DNA of 64,000 bases from Typha latifolia (Eukaryota; Streptophyta; Magnoliopsida; Poales; Typhaceae). Shown in pieces: positions 47,823 through 61,269 of this stretch; positions within the stretch are counted from its first letter, which is position 1; the number at the start of each line of letters is the position of its first letter. Below the pieces are notes generated by a model, which saw only the letters and a list, made by a program, of their open reading frames with translations, made no database searches and had not been told where the DNA came from. Both the position numbers and the translations under genes were made by a program. The DNA lies in assembly GCA_019914945.1 (NCBI GenBank), contig CM034102.1:16543501-16607500 (forward strand), in the 5' to 3' direction.

Positions 47823-50335
47823 ATGGCATCCCTTACTCCAGGAATTTTAATTAAGCTTCTGAGGAACATAAACACAGATGTGAAGGTGTGTGGAGAATAC
47901 AGATCTGTTCTTCTACAGGTTATCAGCATTGTGCCCGCTTTGACTGGGTCTGAGCTTTGGCCGGGAAATGGCTTCTTCATAAAGGTGTCAGATTCTTCGC
48001 ATTCGACATATGTTTCCTTATCCAAAGATGATAATGATCTGATCTTATCAAATAAACTACAACTGGGACAGTTCATCTATGTCGACAAGGTTGAGGCCAG
48101 GATTCCAGTTCCTGTTCTTGTCGGCGTGCGGCCTGTGCCTGGAAGGAATCCATGTATTGGAAACCCAAAGGATCTAATGCAGATGTCAGTATCTTATGAT
48201 ATTTCAGAAATAGTTGATCCTGAAAGGAGATCTTCTAAGTCAAGCGATTCGTCTGAGGATGGGAAAGAAAACCAACAGCAGCAGAAGGTAGTTATTAAAG
48301 AGGAGAAGGCTGTGGTTGCTTCTCGATACATGCAAGGTATATCAAGCAATGGAGAGAAAGGTGTTACCATGGAGTCTAATGCTGATGGAGATAGAGTTAA
48401 TGGAACAGGGAAAGTTCCTGAACCGAAGAAGTGGGTTGCTCCTTCCAAAAGCAAAAAAGTAAGTGCCACTAATACTTATATGAACTGTCTATTGCATTAT
48501 CTGCACAGAAGTCTGTTTCACCTGACGTGTATAGCTATATGTATTTTCCTGGTCATGACATTAAGCATCGAATGGGCTGAACGATAAAAGGAAGTGAAGT
48601 AATTTTATTTGTTTCATGTGATTGTTCGCCAAGATGATTTGCGATCACATTTCTGTTTATATTACAGGAACGGTCTAATACTACATCCCCTATTCAGAAT
48701 AGATCACTTTCTGTCAAGCAGGAAGTTCCTAAGGATAGCAGAAAAGCAGCTGTATTGACCAGAAAGAACTCATCTAAGAAGCCTGTTTTGACTGCAAAAA
48801 AGAAAGCTATCTCCAACACAGTTTCCTCCCAATGCAGTAGTAGAAGACGAGTTATCGATACCATCTCTTGGGAATCTCTTCCTGCTAGCCTAGTGAAACC
48901 TGGAATTGTACGTTATCAATCATATATCCTTCCCGTATGATTTATTTATGACACTGTTAGTCTTGGCATATCAGTTACTTATTTGATTTGATTTGCATTT
49001 TGATTGTATATTGGACCTGGAAAGCTCAAATTACAGTCATCTCTCTCATACAAACACTTGCTCCTTCTAACTTTTTGCTCATAATGGAGCTCAATTTTGA
49101 TTTTGCATTTGATTGTAAGGCATTACCTTAGCGGAAAAGTATTTCCCTCTACATCCATTGTTTAGTTACTCATTATTTTCTTGGTATAAAAATAGGCGGT
49201 TGTAAGAAGGAAGAACATAGCTCTTACTGTGGCAGCTGAGGCTCACAAAGAGGCAACTGCAGCTGCTTCTCTAATTAAAGGCGTAAAGTGAGTATGTTGT
49301 TCGAAATTCTTACATTATTAACACTTGACATTTTGCAACATGTGAAACATCATACTTTCCTTTAGATTGTGTATTTCAACAAGGATGCACCTTTCCTTTT
49401 GTTTTACTAATTAGTGATCTTAATACTGCAATAAAGCTTACAATATGCCATGCCCTTTAACTATAATTTTCTATAAACTTCAAACTTTTTACTTCTATAG
49501 TTACTAATTTGTAATGAGCACCTGGGTGTATTATTGATACGAAAAATATAAATTCAGCCAATATAGAATGTATCGACATTTGGGGATAAGAATAGCTCCC
49601 TACTAATCAATTTAAGAGTCTAAATTTATTGATTCAAATAAAAGAGACAATTCCCTGAAAGATTGCTTGGTTTTTTTAGCCACCTTCTGATGTTTCACCT
49701 TTTCCAGCATATTTGCTGATCTATGCCAATCTGCAACTGGGGGAAATCCTCATGAATCTCTCACCAAGTTCTTTCAACTACACCGGCTCATAGATCAGGA
49801 GAACATTGTCACTGTGAAAGATGACTCTGGCGAGATCCCAAAACAACCATTGTCAGACAAGGAAAAGTTGAGTAAGAATACTTCAGCAGCTCGCAGTAGA
49901 ACCGTTTCAAATGCTCAAAAGAACTCGGAGGAATCTACTGTAAATGAGAAGATTGAGTGGGCAAGAGAGGATGGCTTCAAGGATATTCAAGAATTGTGGG
50001 CTACTCTCAAGAAAGAATCACAGTCGTGGTTCTTGAATTTCTTAGAAGGTGCCCTTGTAACAGGATTCAAATCTGAGGCTCAAGTTAAAAAGATTACAAA
50101 GAACCGCGTTGCAGGGCAATCAAATTCCAAGGACTCAGATGGGATGATTACAGTTACACTAGCACAGCTGAAGGATGCACATGATTGGTTAGATCAACTA
50201 CGCAGCGAAGTAGGCACCACAACAGATGGATTAGTTGAAATTATCGATCGGTTGAAGGAAAAGGTCTATAATTGCTTACTGGGGCAGGTGGAGTCAGCTG
50301 CATCAGCACTTGAAAACCGAACAAATTGTTGTTAA
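47823..50335 (+). CDS. DUF936 family protein
   Basis: This is a plant-specific family with no settled biochemical role that I can state. Four exons join in phase: 47823-48458, 48668-48907, 49196-49287 and 49708-50335, giving 531 residues. The conserved N-terminal domain starts [20 protein letters not shown] and includes [20 protein letters not shown] and [21 protein letters not shown] long, basic, Ser/Lys-rich middle part follows (residues about 140-290). Two conserved helical blocks follow, with [20 protein letters not shown] and [17 protein letters not shown]. The C-terminal block has [14 protein letters not shown] and [11 protein letters not shown]. Length and order of blocks match the family. 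A basic middle part suggests binding to nucleic acid or cytoskeleton, but that is only a guess. Confidence 0.9.
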
Positions 50336-50971
50336 TCATATCTTCGAATTACTCTTGTGCAGTATCATTCAGCATACTAAATTATCAGACTGCACAATTT
50401 TTCGAATCATACTATTCTTCAGAATATATATCGTATGAAGTCAGGAAGGTACTATGGCAACATGAGGAGAGCATTTGGGAATCAATCTACTTAGATTTTT
50501 GTCTTTTGCCTTTACCATTTTACTGTCCACAGACAAGAAAAGAAAAAAGAACATGCTATAGGGCTTTTGTATGCAAGGAGAGTTTATTTATTTGATTGCT
50601 CAAAGAAAGATGAATCTACGTACATACTTCAAATTATTCTTGTAAAAGGTATTCATTTCTTCATTTTCCAAACAATCTGTGAGATTCTTCAGTAATCCTC
50701 TCATTTTTGTCTATCTTAACTACCGTCAAAATCAAAATCAAAACAGAAGGTTAGGTGCCTAAAGAAGGTTTAAGAAAGTACTAAATTAATGCTTGACCCA
50801 AATGGTAAAGTGAAATCCTAAGCACAGGCCACCAATTGGCCACGACAAAGGCACCCTTAGCCTATCCTTCCCCATCTACTCATATGAATCAATCAACAAT
50901 AAACTCTCCACTACTCATCCTCTCCTTGGAAGGAAAAGGGTCATCCAAAACCTCTCTACCATATCCCCACA
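50336..50971. other. Intergenic region, DUF936 to PrxQ
   Basis: It holds the DUF936 3' UTR and the PrxQ promoter and leader. A frame open from 50836 is not in the PrxQ reading frame and has no domain. Confidence 0.4.
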
Positions 50972-53132
50972 ATGGCATGCACTTCTTTCACAAAACACCC
51001 ACTTCCTATCCTCCAGGTGACAAAACTTAGCAGGAATCCATCCTCCCCAACTCACACAGCTCTCCCCAGATCATCACATTCCCAGTTATATGGCCTCAGG
51101 CTCTCCTCTGTGACCACTTCATCACTACCATCCTCGTCTTTCCCTCAAAGGGCACCCATTTGTGCTAAGGTAGAGGAAAAACAAAAACTTCTACTTTCTG
51201 CACCCTGTAAGATGTGAATTTAGAGAGAAAATGGTATGAGTTTTGACTGCTTGCTGTAGGTGAACAAAGGAGATGTGCCTCCTTCCTTCAATTTGAAGGA
51301 TCAGGATGGGAAGAGTGTGGCTCTCTCCAAGTTTAAAGGCAAGCCATTGGTGGTTTACTTCTATCCAGCAGATGAAACCCCTGGATGCACCAAAGAGGTA
51401 TGACTTCTTGGTGGTGAATTGGATAAACTGGGGCGATTTTGTTGACACTCTTATAAGAGGTCAATTTGCATGAATTTCCCATGTAAGGTTTTATAAATGT
51501 GGACCTGCTAAACTTAGAAGTTTGGAAATTTTTTTTTTTTTTTTCATATCTTCTGGTTGTAGTGCATTATTTGAACTGAGTTTGTTGTATCTACTTGTGC
51601 CAAATAATTAAGTTCATAAGCAAGAAAGAGAAGCCCCGAGCCAGAGGAACTACATACTCCTGTATTTGTTATTTATACAAATAATATGTTATCCCAGAGA
51701 CCATATTGTATTTCTGTGTGCATCTGTCAATATTTATACACCAATGAACAATTTCTCGGCCAGAACTTTTCAAAAATGACTGCAAATACTGGACTATTGA
51801 AATATTTAGATTCAATTTTATGAAAAACTTTTTGCCACATTGTTATATTTGTAGATGGAACACTAGGCCAATTTCATCCTTACCATACTTTTGCTATACT
51901 TCAAAGTCACTATTAAGAGTTTAACATGCATTTTCATCAGGCCTGTGCCTTCAGAGACTCCTATGAGAAGTTTAAGAAAGCTGGAGCTGAGGTTGTCGGA
52001 ATCAGTGGCGATGATCCTGCCTCTCACAAGGTAGACTATGATGCTTGTTCGAGTATCTATTTCATTAATAATTTTATTACAATCTGGTTGAAAAAAATTT
52101 CAAAATTCTTCACTGCATCTTTACAAAATAAATAAATAAATCTTCTACTTGTGTCCCAATAAAATGAACATGTCCTAGTTAACTTTATTCTCTCTGTACC
52201 AGTCAAGAGATAGTTGCTTCACTTTTGTGTACTATCTTGCATATGTAGCAGATCTCTTGATAATTTTGATGCTGACTTAAAATTCTTGCTCACTTCTGAA
52301 AAGCCGAGTAGGCTGCACATGAATAGGCTCTTAGATGCAGCATAGAACCTTCCCCATAAAAAGCAGGATACACAGATAAAATTCACATCACATTTGGTTG
52401 CAGAAAGTGGATAATGTTAGCAAAGGTATCAAATGCAATTTAGTATCTGAAATACTTGATGCTAGATCTATTTGCTCACTATTTGAAATACTTGACATTC
52501 TTTCTTATAGTTGAACAGTATGGACTGCTACTTATTACCAATCTGATATTATCAGTCACACAGGGTTTAATTTGCATCAACTTAATAAGAAACAAAGTTT
52601 TGTCTCCATCAATCTTTTGAAGAACAAAATTATGTTGTTCTGCCTTTCAGAAAAAACAGGAATAGATCTAAGACCATCAAATATCAAAGATGACACTATC
52701 TAGAATTCCTTTTTACTGAAGATGCAAGACCAAATTTTCTTATATTATTGAATGAGATATGCAGCAATATTAAGTATTGAAGTGTGGTTTCTGCAGAGTG
52801 TATTCCTTAGTTCTTTATTAGCATATGTATGTCTCTGTCATCTTAAGATAAGAACATATCATCTTAAGTATAAAATTCTTGACTAATGCTTCTATCTCTT
52901 AACTTGAATACAGGCATTTGCCAAAAAGTATAGGCTACCATTCACCTTACTCAGTGATGACGGAAACAGGATCAGGAAAGATTGGGGAGTGCCTTCTGAT
53001 CTCTTCGGGACGCTTCCTGGAAGGCAGACATATGTAATAGATAGAAAAGGAGTGGTTCAGTTAGTCTATAACAATCAATTCCAGCCAGAGAAGCATGTAC
53101 AGGAGACCTTGAAGTTACTACAGAGCCTCTGA
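50972..53132 (+). CDS. PRXQ: Peroxiredoxin Q, chloroplastic
   Basis: PrxQ reduces hydrogen peroxide and organic peroxides in the thylakoid lumen or stroma, using thioredoxin as electron donor. Four exons join in phase: 50972-51169, 51260-51397, 51941-52030 and 52914-53132, giving 214 residues. The first about 65 residues are a Ser/Pro-rich plastid targeting region ending ICAK. The AhpC/TSA domain follows with [20 protein letters not shown], the active site [13 protein letters not shown], then [20 protein letters not shown] and [20 protein letters not shown]. The peroxidatic Cys (about 109) and the resolving Cys (about 114) are five residues apart, the mark of the Q type. Intron 2 falls between the two catalytic cysteines. 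Confidence 0.95.
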
Positions 53133-54344
53133 AATATTTCTCATCTTATTAGTACTATGTCCTACTTCTCTTTTTGCTCATTCATTTGTACTTAAACAAC
53201 TTGACCATGTCTTGGCACTACCATGAACACTGAGATAGAGATCTCATTCTTGCGTAACTTACTAGGTCAATGAAATGCATATGTCTTAGCCTATTTTGAG
53301 TCTCCTTTAATTTCTTACTTTTTTCAGAGAAGAAAATTTGAGATATTTATTTATTTATGTATTGCATGAAATGATAACAGACTATACTAGTACTCAGTGA
53401 TCAATTTATGTTGACTCACCTAGCAGATACTCCATCCTCAGTAATCTATTGTTATAAGTTCTTGCAAAATGAAAAGATAAATATCATGATGAAATTAAAG
53501 ATTATTGCAACCACATACATTTAATTCTTTTACAAAAAGGAAATAAAATTAATGCACCAATCACTTTACTAATTGATGAATAGATAACAGACTAGACTAG
53601 TCTTAAAAAAATAGCTGGGCTAGAGCCCACTAGCCCAATTGGCACAGTGAAACAGGAAGTGATCACAGTAATTACCCTACTGGACTACAAGTGAAACTAA
53701 AACTAGAGAAGGATACAAGAGACTGTCCATATAGTTATCAGAAGTCTAAACAGAAGGACTAGGACCGTAGGCTTTTAATCTATTGGAGGAAGAAACAAGG
53801 GGTTTGGTGGGAAACAGGAAGGATGAAGAAGAAAAATATGATAGAGATATATCCAGACAAAAGGAGAGAAGATAGCTAATCAAGTAGAATATATAGCTCT
53901 CTTTATGTGAACTGTGGGCTGCCTTGTTCAATTTTTTTATTCTATTCTATCAACAAGTAAAAAAAAAAGGTCAAAAGAGAACACAACTACATTGTTTTAC
54001 CTACATATCATTTTTCTTTCATGTTTCTAAATCATAAATATTCATTCTCTTCTCCAAGAGATAAGGCTTGAATTACTCCAGATGGACTCCTTTTTTTCTC
54101 CAGACCTATACTACAAGGTGGTTTTTGTACACATCTAGCCTCCATCTAGATCATACAAGCAAGTGTTCAAACACTATACGCAATATACATGTATGTACTA
54201 CACCACTCGTGCCGCCGCCGTTTTATCCAATCAGTGATGCGCCGAATGGCCTTATGGATCATCTCGAGCTCATTGACACCATAAAAGTAAACAAGCACTG
54301 CCCTTCTCTCAATTCACATCCATCTCCTATCCAAAATGGTTATT

Positions 54345-54368
54345 ACATGCATGCATGCATGCATGCAT
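54345..54368. repeat. (ATGC)n run, overlapping RY-type CATGCA motifs
   Basis: The sequence repeats CATG and GCAT without a break, so it is self-complementary and gives several overlapping CATGCA motifs. RY/Sph motifs are bound by B3 factors, but a plain tetranucleotide repeat is the simpler reading. Confidence 0.8.
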
Positions 54369-55242
54369 AGAACCTACTAGATTAAGGTAGCAACTTGCAA
54401 AACCCTAGTAGTCCTTGAGACCTCATCTATCTTAGACTATATATCTAGAAGTCCTCATTAGAGATTTGGTGGTTGTGGTAGTAAAAATGTGCTTTGATGA
54501 ATGGTCCATCCCCACCACCATTATGCAATGGTGAAGGGGACCATACTCATTTGGGCTAATATCTAGGGCTTCTGAGAAGCCTATGCTCTATCCACTTACA
54601 TACCCAGTTAATGAGAAAGTGAACATTAAGAGGGAGGTGGTGCTCATCTTATGCAAGCTTAATTCCAAGCCCTGCCTTCACATTGACCTCTCACATGGCG
54701 CCACCTGGCAGAAGGATCCAAGTGGAGGGCTGGGTCCTTGCCTAAGTGGGCCCAAAGCAGTGGTAGGGTGGGCCTACCCAATTTCTACCTGTAGGGGACA
54801 AAGCCCACAGTGAGGCCCCAAAGTAGTGGTCTTTAGTCTTAAATGCCTAACAAACGGTGACAGTGTCAGGCATTTGACCCTCTTATTTTTTCTCTCTTTT
54901 TGAATCTATGGTTCCTTATTCAGACTCTATATTTGATGCATGTATTTTGCTCTTTAAGAAACTAAAAACAAAGTAAATATCTAACTTCTCTGATCTAAAA
55001 TTAAAATGCAGGAAATGAATCACAATAAACTAAAACTACGAGGTGTTAAATATATAAAATTTTGTGGAAGTAAAGATTAGAAAATGAACTTTACCCAAAA
55101 AAAACACAGATAAGAGAAAATAAATAACATTTCATAGTTTCATCTACCTAATGTCATGCATGAGGTCCACCATTGTGTATTATAGTGGACCCCAACCAAA
55201 CCACATGCTTGAGCGTAGATAGGGGACCAGATCATTAAAATC

Positions 55243-55270
55243 ATTATATATATATAGAGAGAGAGAGAGA
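55243..55270. repeat. (AT)n(AG)n compound microsatellite
   Basis: A short AT run passes directly into an AG run. Seen directly; no further role is evident. Confidence 0.85.
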
Positions 55271-56240
55271 TTTAGAATTATTAGCTGTTTTCCTTGATAC
55301 ATTAGCTCCTTAGAGGAGAGAGAAATATAGAGATTGGTGGGAACAGTATTGCGACACGGTTGGCCATGCCAGTTTTAATTTGATTTGATTTTTTTTTTTT
55401 GAAAAGTTCTCATATACACGATTTAAGCAATTTGTAGTTCACACCCTGAAATTTGACTTATGCAGTGAGCAAAAGATATCTTGTATTAATTAGATGAAGC
55501 TTAACAACACTAGATTGCATGGCACACCATCAAATTGAGAATTTAAGAATTAATTTACAAAAAGTGAAAATATAAAATTCATACCGCCAATTCGTTTAAA
55601 TGCAGTATTTGCAAATTTAGGAGTTAATTTGGTTGGCCAAGTGGACTGGCACTTCCCATCCACTGGGGTAGGATGTTGTCCCTGCAAATGAATAACACCC
55701 ATTAGAGACTTTGGAATATGGGACCAACAATTTGAGCAACATTTATAATAACATCACAACAAGAAATTTTACTTAATTGGATAAGAAAGAAATGTTTACT
55801 TTGACCAACAACTTTGCCATTGGCACCTCTGAAGGATAATGTCGAAAGTTCTACGTCAAGCTAGCTATACTATGTGGGATATTTGTCTCATTCTAACATT
55901 AAATTTATTTATTTATTTTCCTTCTATTATTACTTTATTAGAGAGTTTATACTTTATACACTTCATGGCATTTGAAGTTACCCAACAATGGGGACCATAT
56001 TTATTGTTACTCAAGTACCAAAAAGATCAACACCATTATGTTCCTTAGCTATATGCCTAACCATAGAAGAATAACAAATCCTAGAATGTAGTTATAACCC
56101 CCATGAGGGCTTCCGTGGGTCTACAAAGCCTGCTCTGTTGCGTACTTTGCATCCAGAGCCAGACTCCCATGTTTCTCCTACCCCACCTTCTCTCCACATT
56201 CTAGTACCAGAAACTCTGAATTATAGAGTGAGAGGGATAT

Positions 56241-57695
56241 ATGAGAGAGATGAGAACTCGTAATACTCCTTCAAAGGAAGTAAACAGGAGCATGGAGGTG
56301 GAGAGGCCTAAGCTAAAAGAAGAGCCTCATCTATCTGGTGCTTATATCCGTAGTCTAGTTAAACAACTAAGTTCTTCAAGGTCCAAATCTCCTATGAGTC
56401 ATGGGTCTAAATCATCATCTCAAGATCTCGGCAAACTTAGCAATGAAGGCTATGGCGAAGCAAGTAAGCAGCAACAACAAGAATCAAATTCACCACCACA
56501 GCCACCTCAGCCGCACAAGAAGCAAGTCAGGAGAAGGCTTCACACAAGCAGGCCGTACCAACAAAGGCTATTAAATATGGCAGAGGCTAGACGAGAGATA
56601 GTAACTGCACTCAAGATTCATAGAGCATCCATGAAGCAAGCAAATGAGCAACAACAAAAGTTGCTGCAACAAAACTCAACACCATCACAAGCTTCACATG
56701 CATCTCTGCCCTATTCTGGTGGAAACATAACTCCTCCTCCTCCTAAGTACTCCTTCTCTAACTACTTGTTCAACTCTCAATTCTCACCCTACATAACCTC
56801 TCCCTTATCTTACTCTTATCCATCAATTACACCACCTATTCCGCAAAACTTAGACGTCCCTCTCCCAAACCAACCTTTAGGTCTAAATCTCAATGTCCAA
56901 GGGTTCAACAGCATTGATGCTTCTTTTTGCAGTGGCCAGAACAAGTCATCACCAACTACTGCTTCATATTCTTATTCTTCCCCTTTTATGTCGAATGGTG
57001 AGATATCGACAGCCTCAAATACTTCACCCCAGACTTCTCGCCCACCATTAGATCCCGTGTCCACAATATTGCATCCTGCTATGGATGACAAAGATATGGC
57101 AGAGATTCAGTCGATTGGAGAACAACACGACATGGAATGGAATGATGCTGTGAACTCGGTATCATCCGTATGTTGGAGCAAATTCCTTAAGAACATGGAA
57201 TCTGATGAGAGCCAAGAGGGAATCGAAGGAGATGGTTTCAGTCAACTCAATGAGGTTTTTGACACGTCAACATGGCTGTGTGATGGATTTGATCTAGAAA
57301 GCAATGAGAACAACATCTTTCAACAGCAGTCAGAGAATCGGTATAAACCCGAGAGCTACCCAGAAAATGATGCATTGCCATGGTAAGATAAAAGTTCTGA
57401 GATTTACTGTTTGAACTACGCACTTTCTTCTATAGTGATGAAATTTGATTTTAGCATGCGAAGACTTTAGGAAGACATTGGCATCATAATTCAAGTAATC
57501 ATGTTCTTTTTATGCCATAATAATTCCAACAGCTATCGTTGCACTAGTTGATTTCAATTGCATTCATCGACATATATATCAATTTGCTGTAGTATATAGC
57601 GATGATACTAATATACTTGTATTTCCTTTCTATCTTCCCTATGCAGCTTGGACATTGGAGAAATTGAAGGTTGGGATGGAGCATGGCTATTGTAG
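56241..57695 (+). CDS. Uncharacterised Pro/Ser/Gln-rich plant protein with EAR-like motif
   Basis: I do not recognise a named family. Two exons join in phase: 56241-57382 and 57647-57695, giving 396 residues. Exon 1 alone would end at a TGG-TAA, but the GTAAG donor at 57383 and the acceptor at 57646 extend the frame to an acidic, Trp-rich end, [14 protein letters not shown]. Visible parts: [20 protein letters not shown] at about 30-49, and a basic helix with [20 protein letters not shown] and [18 protein letters not shown] at about 96-132. A Gln run and a Pro/Ser/Tyr-rich middle follow, with LGLNLNV at about 213-219, an EAR-type LxLxL repressor motif. The tail is acidic (from about 280) with WSKFLKNME. 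There is no signal peptide. A nuclear co-regulator is a reasonable guess, not shown. Confidence 0.75.
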
Positions 57696-58316
57696 TGAAG
57701 GCACAAGTTAGAGACCTATTGTTGTTTCCAGTATTTCTATTTGGATTTTAATTTTTCATTACCAATAAATAATAAGCTTGCTAATAAGTAAATGTCAGGC
57801 TTGCAATCAGAACAATATGTAATGAGGAAAGATAAACAACCTCATATTGTTTCACGGAATTTAGACCAGATACTGTTATTTCCTTGGTGTCAATAGATGG
57901 AAAATTCGGTCAAAAAAGGCTTAGAACTGATGGACAGTAAAAACCTAAGGGTCATAAACCATGAACTGGATGGTTTTGAATTGTTTTGGCTGTAGAATGG
58001 CAATGTGGTTGGTGCATCAGTGCAAGGTAAGATGATCGATTATGATCTGAACGAGAAGATAATGCTCTTACACCCTATCTATAAGCATGACAAAAATTTC
58101 TAAAACTTCTAAGATCATGATGGTGTTGAATGGACTGACAACTTGTTGACGGTTTCCGATCATAGAAAGATAGGCCATCTGTTGTAGTAAAATTTAGACT
58201 TTTCAATTCACAGACAAAAAATGGTGCAAGTGGTAGATGGCCAAGAATCATATGGATGGAAGAAAAATGCCACAATGAAAAGGCTAAAGGTGGGTGAACA
58301 GAAGTGGTCCATACTC

Positions 58317-58318
<2 letters not shown>

Positions 58319-58349
<31 letters not shown>
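58319..58349. repeat. (CT)n microsatellite
   Basis: An uninterrupted run of about 15 CT units, seen directly. Confidence 0.95.
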
Positions 58350-58354
<5 letters not shown>

Positions 58355-60084
58355 ACTATCAAGAAGATGACTTTGTCAAAGTTCCAAGAGAGAAAGAGAG
58401 ATTGCTGACACCAATGAGGGAATATATGTCTACAAATTAAGATGAGAGATTAAGTAATGCTGTACAGTGGAATTGTCTACCTTAACTCAGATATTGTAAT
58501 GCTTCCTCATAGTATAACTACTGACGCAGTTGAGTTCTTTTTTTTTTTTTTTTTTTACTACATCATTTAAGGAGACTAATTATTAGAGAATTAAATCTAC
58601 ATGTCCCATGAATGATGGACAAATATCATTAACTGAGTTAGAGTAAGCAAGTTTTTAAACGAGTACCTGCTCTATTGAATATGAGGAATTGATAGCTACC
58701 ACGTTTTCCAACATACTTGAATGGTCCATCTGCATTCCTCAATTAAGATGACAGTAAAAAAGTCTACTCATTCTTTACTGGGAATGCTATACTTTAAAGA
58801 AAACTTTAAAGGTTATGCATGGAAGTACATAAGAATAGCAATATGAGATTCCATGAATGATTATATCATAACTGCACTTATCCATTATAAAATCATTATT
58901 CAATTTCACTAATCATCTTCAAAAAGCTAGCAATAAACTATGAACATGTCTTTGAGGTTTTAGAATAAAAAGTCTTACGAGAAGATATAATAATATTAAG
59001 CATCACATGTACAACAAGTGGAGTAAAAAAATCAGTTAGCAGAAACTGTATTATCCAAACTACTTACCAACAAATTCTTTTTCATAGGGGGGAGAATTTG
59101 AAAGATGGAACTACTTTTCAATCTGAAACAGAAGGTTCTCGTCTAAAAGATCCAAAGGCTAATAAATTGTTAGATAATTAAAGCAAGTGTAGACAAAGAA
59201 GTTCCATTCAATTTATAAAAATCCTCTTGAGCAAAATATAATATAAACCACTTGGAGAGAGATTTAATACTATATCTAAGTAGGCATATTGAATCAGAAA
59301 TCTATATCCAGATAAGAACAACAACTTTTTTTGAAAAAAAAAAAAAAAAAAAACCCTTCTCGGCCATAATAGAGGCTAATCAAGAGCTCATATATCTTCA
59401 AAAGAGGAATTTCTCTTTCCCCCCCCCCCCCCCCACTCTGAACGCAAATGTTAGTTTGCATCGAGCAATCATTCGTCAAATCCTATCCTCTTCTCTTAAT
59501 TAGTAATGAAAACATCCCAAAAGCATACAAATTGCTCATATAAATCCTTCTACCACACTGAACATAGTCGCATTAATCCGTCGCAAAAAGCCAAAAACAT
59601 CCAGGAAAACAAGAGTAACAACTAACAAGGCATGCATCACTAAAGTTCATTTGCATCAAAACGAAAAATGTTGAAGGATAATGCTATATGCCCATACTTC
59701 TGAGCGATCGCCTGCTCCAGCCAATCCCCTCGCCCCCCAGTCCTGCGAAGAGGTTGCATCGATGAGCTGGAGAAACCCACCAATCCATTCGAGAAGCTCT
59801 CCTTTTTATCGTACGGTGTGTGTTCCGTATTTGCATACAACCCCCTATTGTTTATCCTATTTAAAGTCCCTACTCTCGTTTCGGTATATTTGTATAAAGA
59901 ACCCTCAATCTTGTTTCTCCTCGTGAATCTTTTTCGCATTGTTTAGAATGCTTTTAAACACAATTATCATAAAAACAAAATAAGTAAATTAAAATTCGTC
60001 ATCAATTACAACTCTACAAGAAGATTCGGATGGTTTAATTAAAAAGGTAATTATGATCATAAGCTTCTGTAATTAACAAGTAAC

Positions 60085-60300
60085 TTAGTTAGAAAGGATG
60101 AAGGCTTTAAAGAGCCACCTTTCCTCTTCCTCCATGACTTCCACCCCATCGATCTCCTCGTAGATCTCGTCGATATGCAATGGCGGTCGATAGAACGTCA
60201 TCGTCGTCGTCTTCATCGCATCCGTCTCGAGGCTCGCCTGCTTGAACATCTCCTCTACGCTTGGTAGCTCAAAGCTTCCATGGAGCAATCTTGATAGCCA
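60085..60300 (-). pseudogene. Orphan coding-like fragment or 3' exon
   Basis: The minus strand has an open frame of about 70 codons including SFELPSVEEMFKQASLETDA and ending EEEERWLFKAFILSN and a stop. It is more GC-rich than its flanks and acidic, with a coding feel. No in-frame ATG precedes it; an in-frame TGA lies just upstream, near 60312. So it would have to be a last exon or a gene remnant. I do not recognise the family and no upstream exon was found. Confidence 0.3.
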
Positions 60301-61237
60301 TCATCAAGCTTGCAGTAATCCAACGAATGCATCACCATCCCATGGAATACCTCTGCTCCCTTGCCACGTGGAAAATTTGGGATTTTGGCACGTCCCCATG
60401 ACCACGAACTCAAACTTCACTGATTTATTTCACCATAGATAAGCAAATAACTCTTGCATGAAAAAAAATAAAATACACATGCCATACACGTAATCGTAGA
60501 AGCCCTAGCTACGTGCATCGCATGCATGGGTGTTTTAAATAATTAGAAAAGATTCCGAAATTTAAAGCATGCAAGTAGCTATCTAGGTAGCCAAGTGAAC
60601 TGTCTTTGATCGAAAGGCCGGTGGTTAATCTTAAGACTCTTGGAAAAAAAACAACCATGAAAAGAGTACTTAATTTCTTTGAGAAAAAATTATTTAATTA
60701 TTTCCCTTATATTTTATCTATGGACTATAATTAGTTCAAACATTGCATGAGCTGAGGCTGGAGCGAGCTGAGATAAATTAACTCTGATACCATGATAAGT
60801 TATTAACTCCTTAGTAAGTTCATCATCATCTTTTATAAGCTCGCATGACTAAGATTGATTAATCATTCATGACATATATTTATCAGCGGAAATACATTAA
60901 TTAGTTTTGGTGGTCCAAATAAATGACGTACCTTGGAACTGGGCCTGAAGCCCAATTTACAACTCTTCGTGCGATCCCTTATCCACGCCATCTCAGACGA
61001 TGCAAAAGCTGGATATAATTGGATCGAGCCCCACCTGACGTGGATCCAACGTAACCAACCATTCGTACCACCACAGTGGGGCCCAACAGAATCGTCCTGG
61101 CCACTAGGCACCACAACAACTCCCGTGCGGGGCCCGCCTAGCCCAAAACTAGTGCACGTGTCAAATCCTCGTCCAGTCGGACGAAACTCCCCGTTCTCGA
61201 TTCCCAGCATCTTCCTCTCCGCTTCCTCCCTATCTGT

Positions 61238-61269
<32 letters not shown>

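Larger units (their letters stand above)
53133..56240. other. Long intergenic region between PrxQ and the EAR-motif protein
   Basis: Three kilobases without a recognisable gene. It holds an ATGC tetranucleotide run (54345-54368), a GA/AT microsatellite (55243-55270), a Pro-rich short frame at 54068-54370 and a GC-richer patch at 54660-54820. The last 150 bp are CT-rich and look like the leader of the gene at 56241. An unrecognised small gene or microRNA cannot be excluded. Confidence 0.4.

Noticed and set aside
53746..53931. Possible small secreted peptide ending RLKAYGPSPSV on the minus strand
   Set aside because: A hydrophobic N-terminus and a GPSP end recall PIP-like peptides, but the frame starts with TTG, has no ATG, and the end does not match any known peptide core.
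54480..54560. Possible microRNA hairpin around TGGTCC and GGACCA
   Set aside because: The two arms pair poorly with bulges, and neither arm matches a conserved plant microRNA that I know.
59640..59939. 99-codon minus-strand frame including RGDWLEQAIAQKYGHIAL
   Set aside because: Some stretches look protein-like, but I recognise no family. The start codon context and neighbours do not support a gene. It may be a repeat fragment.
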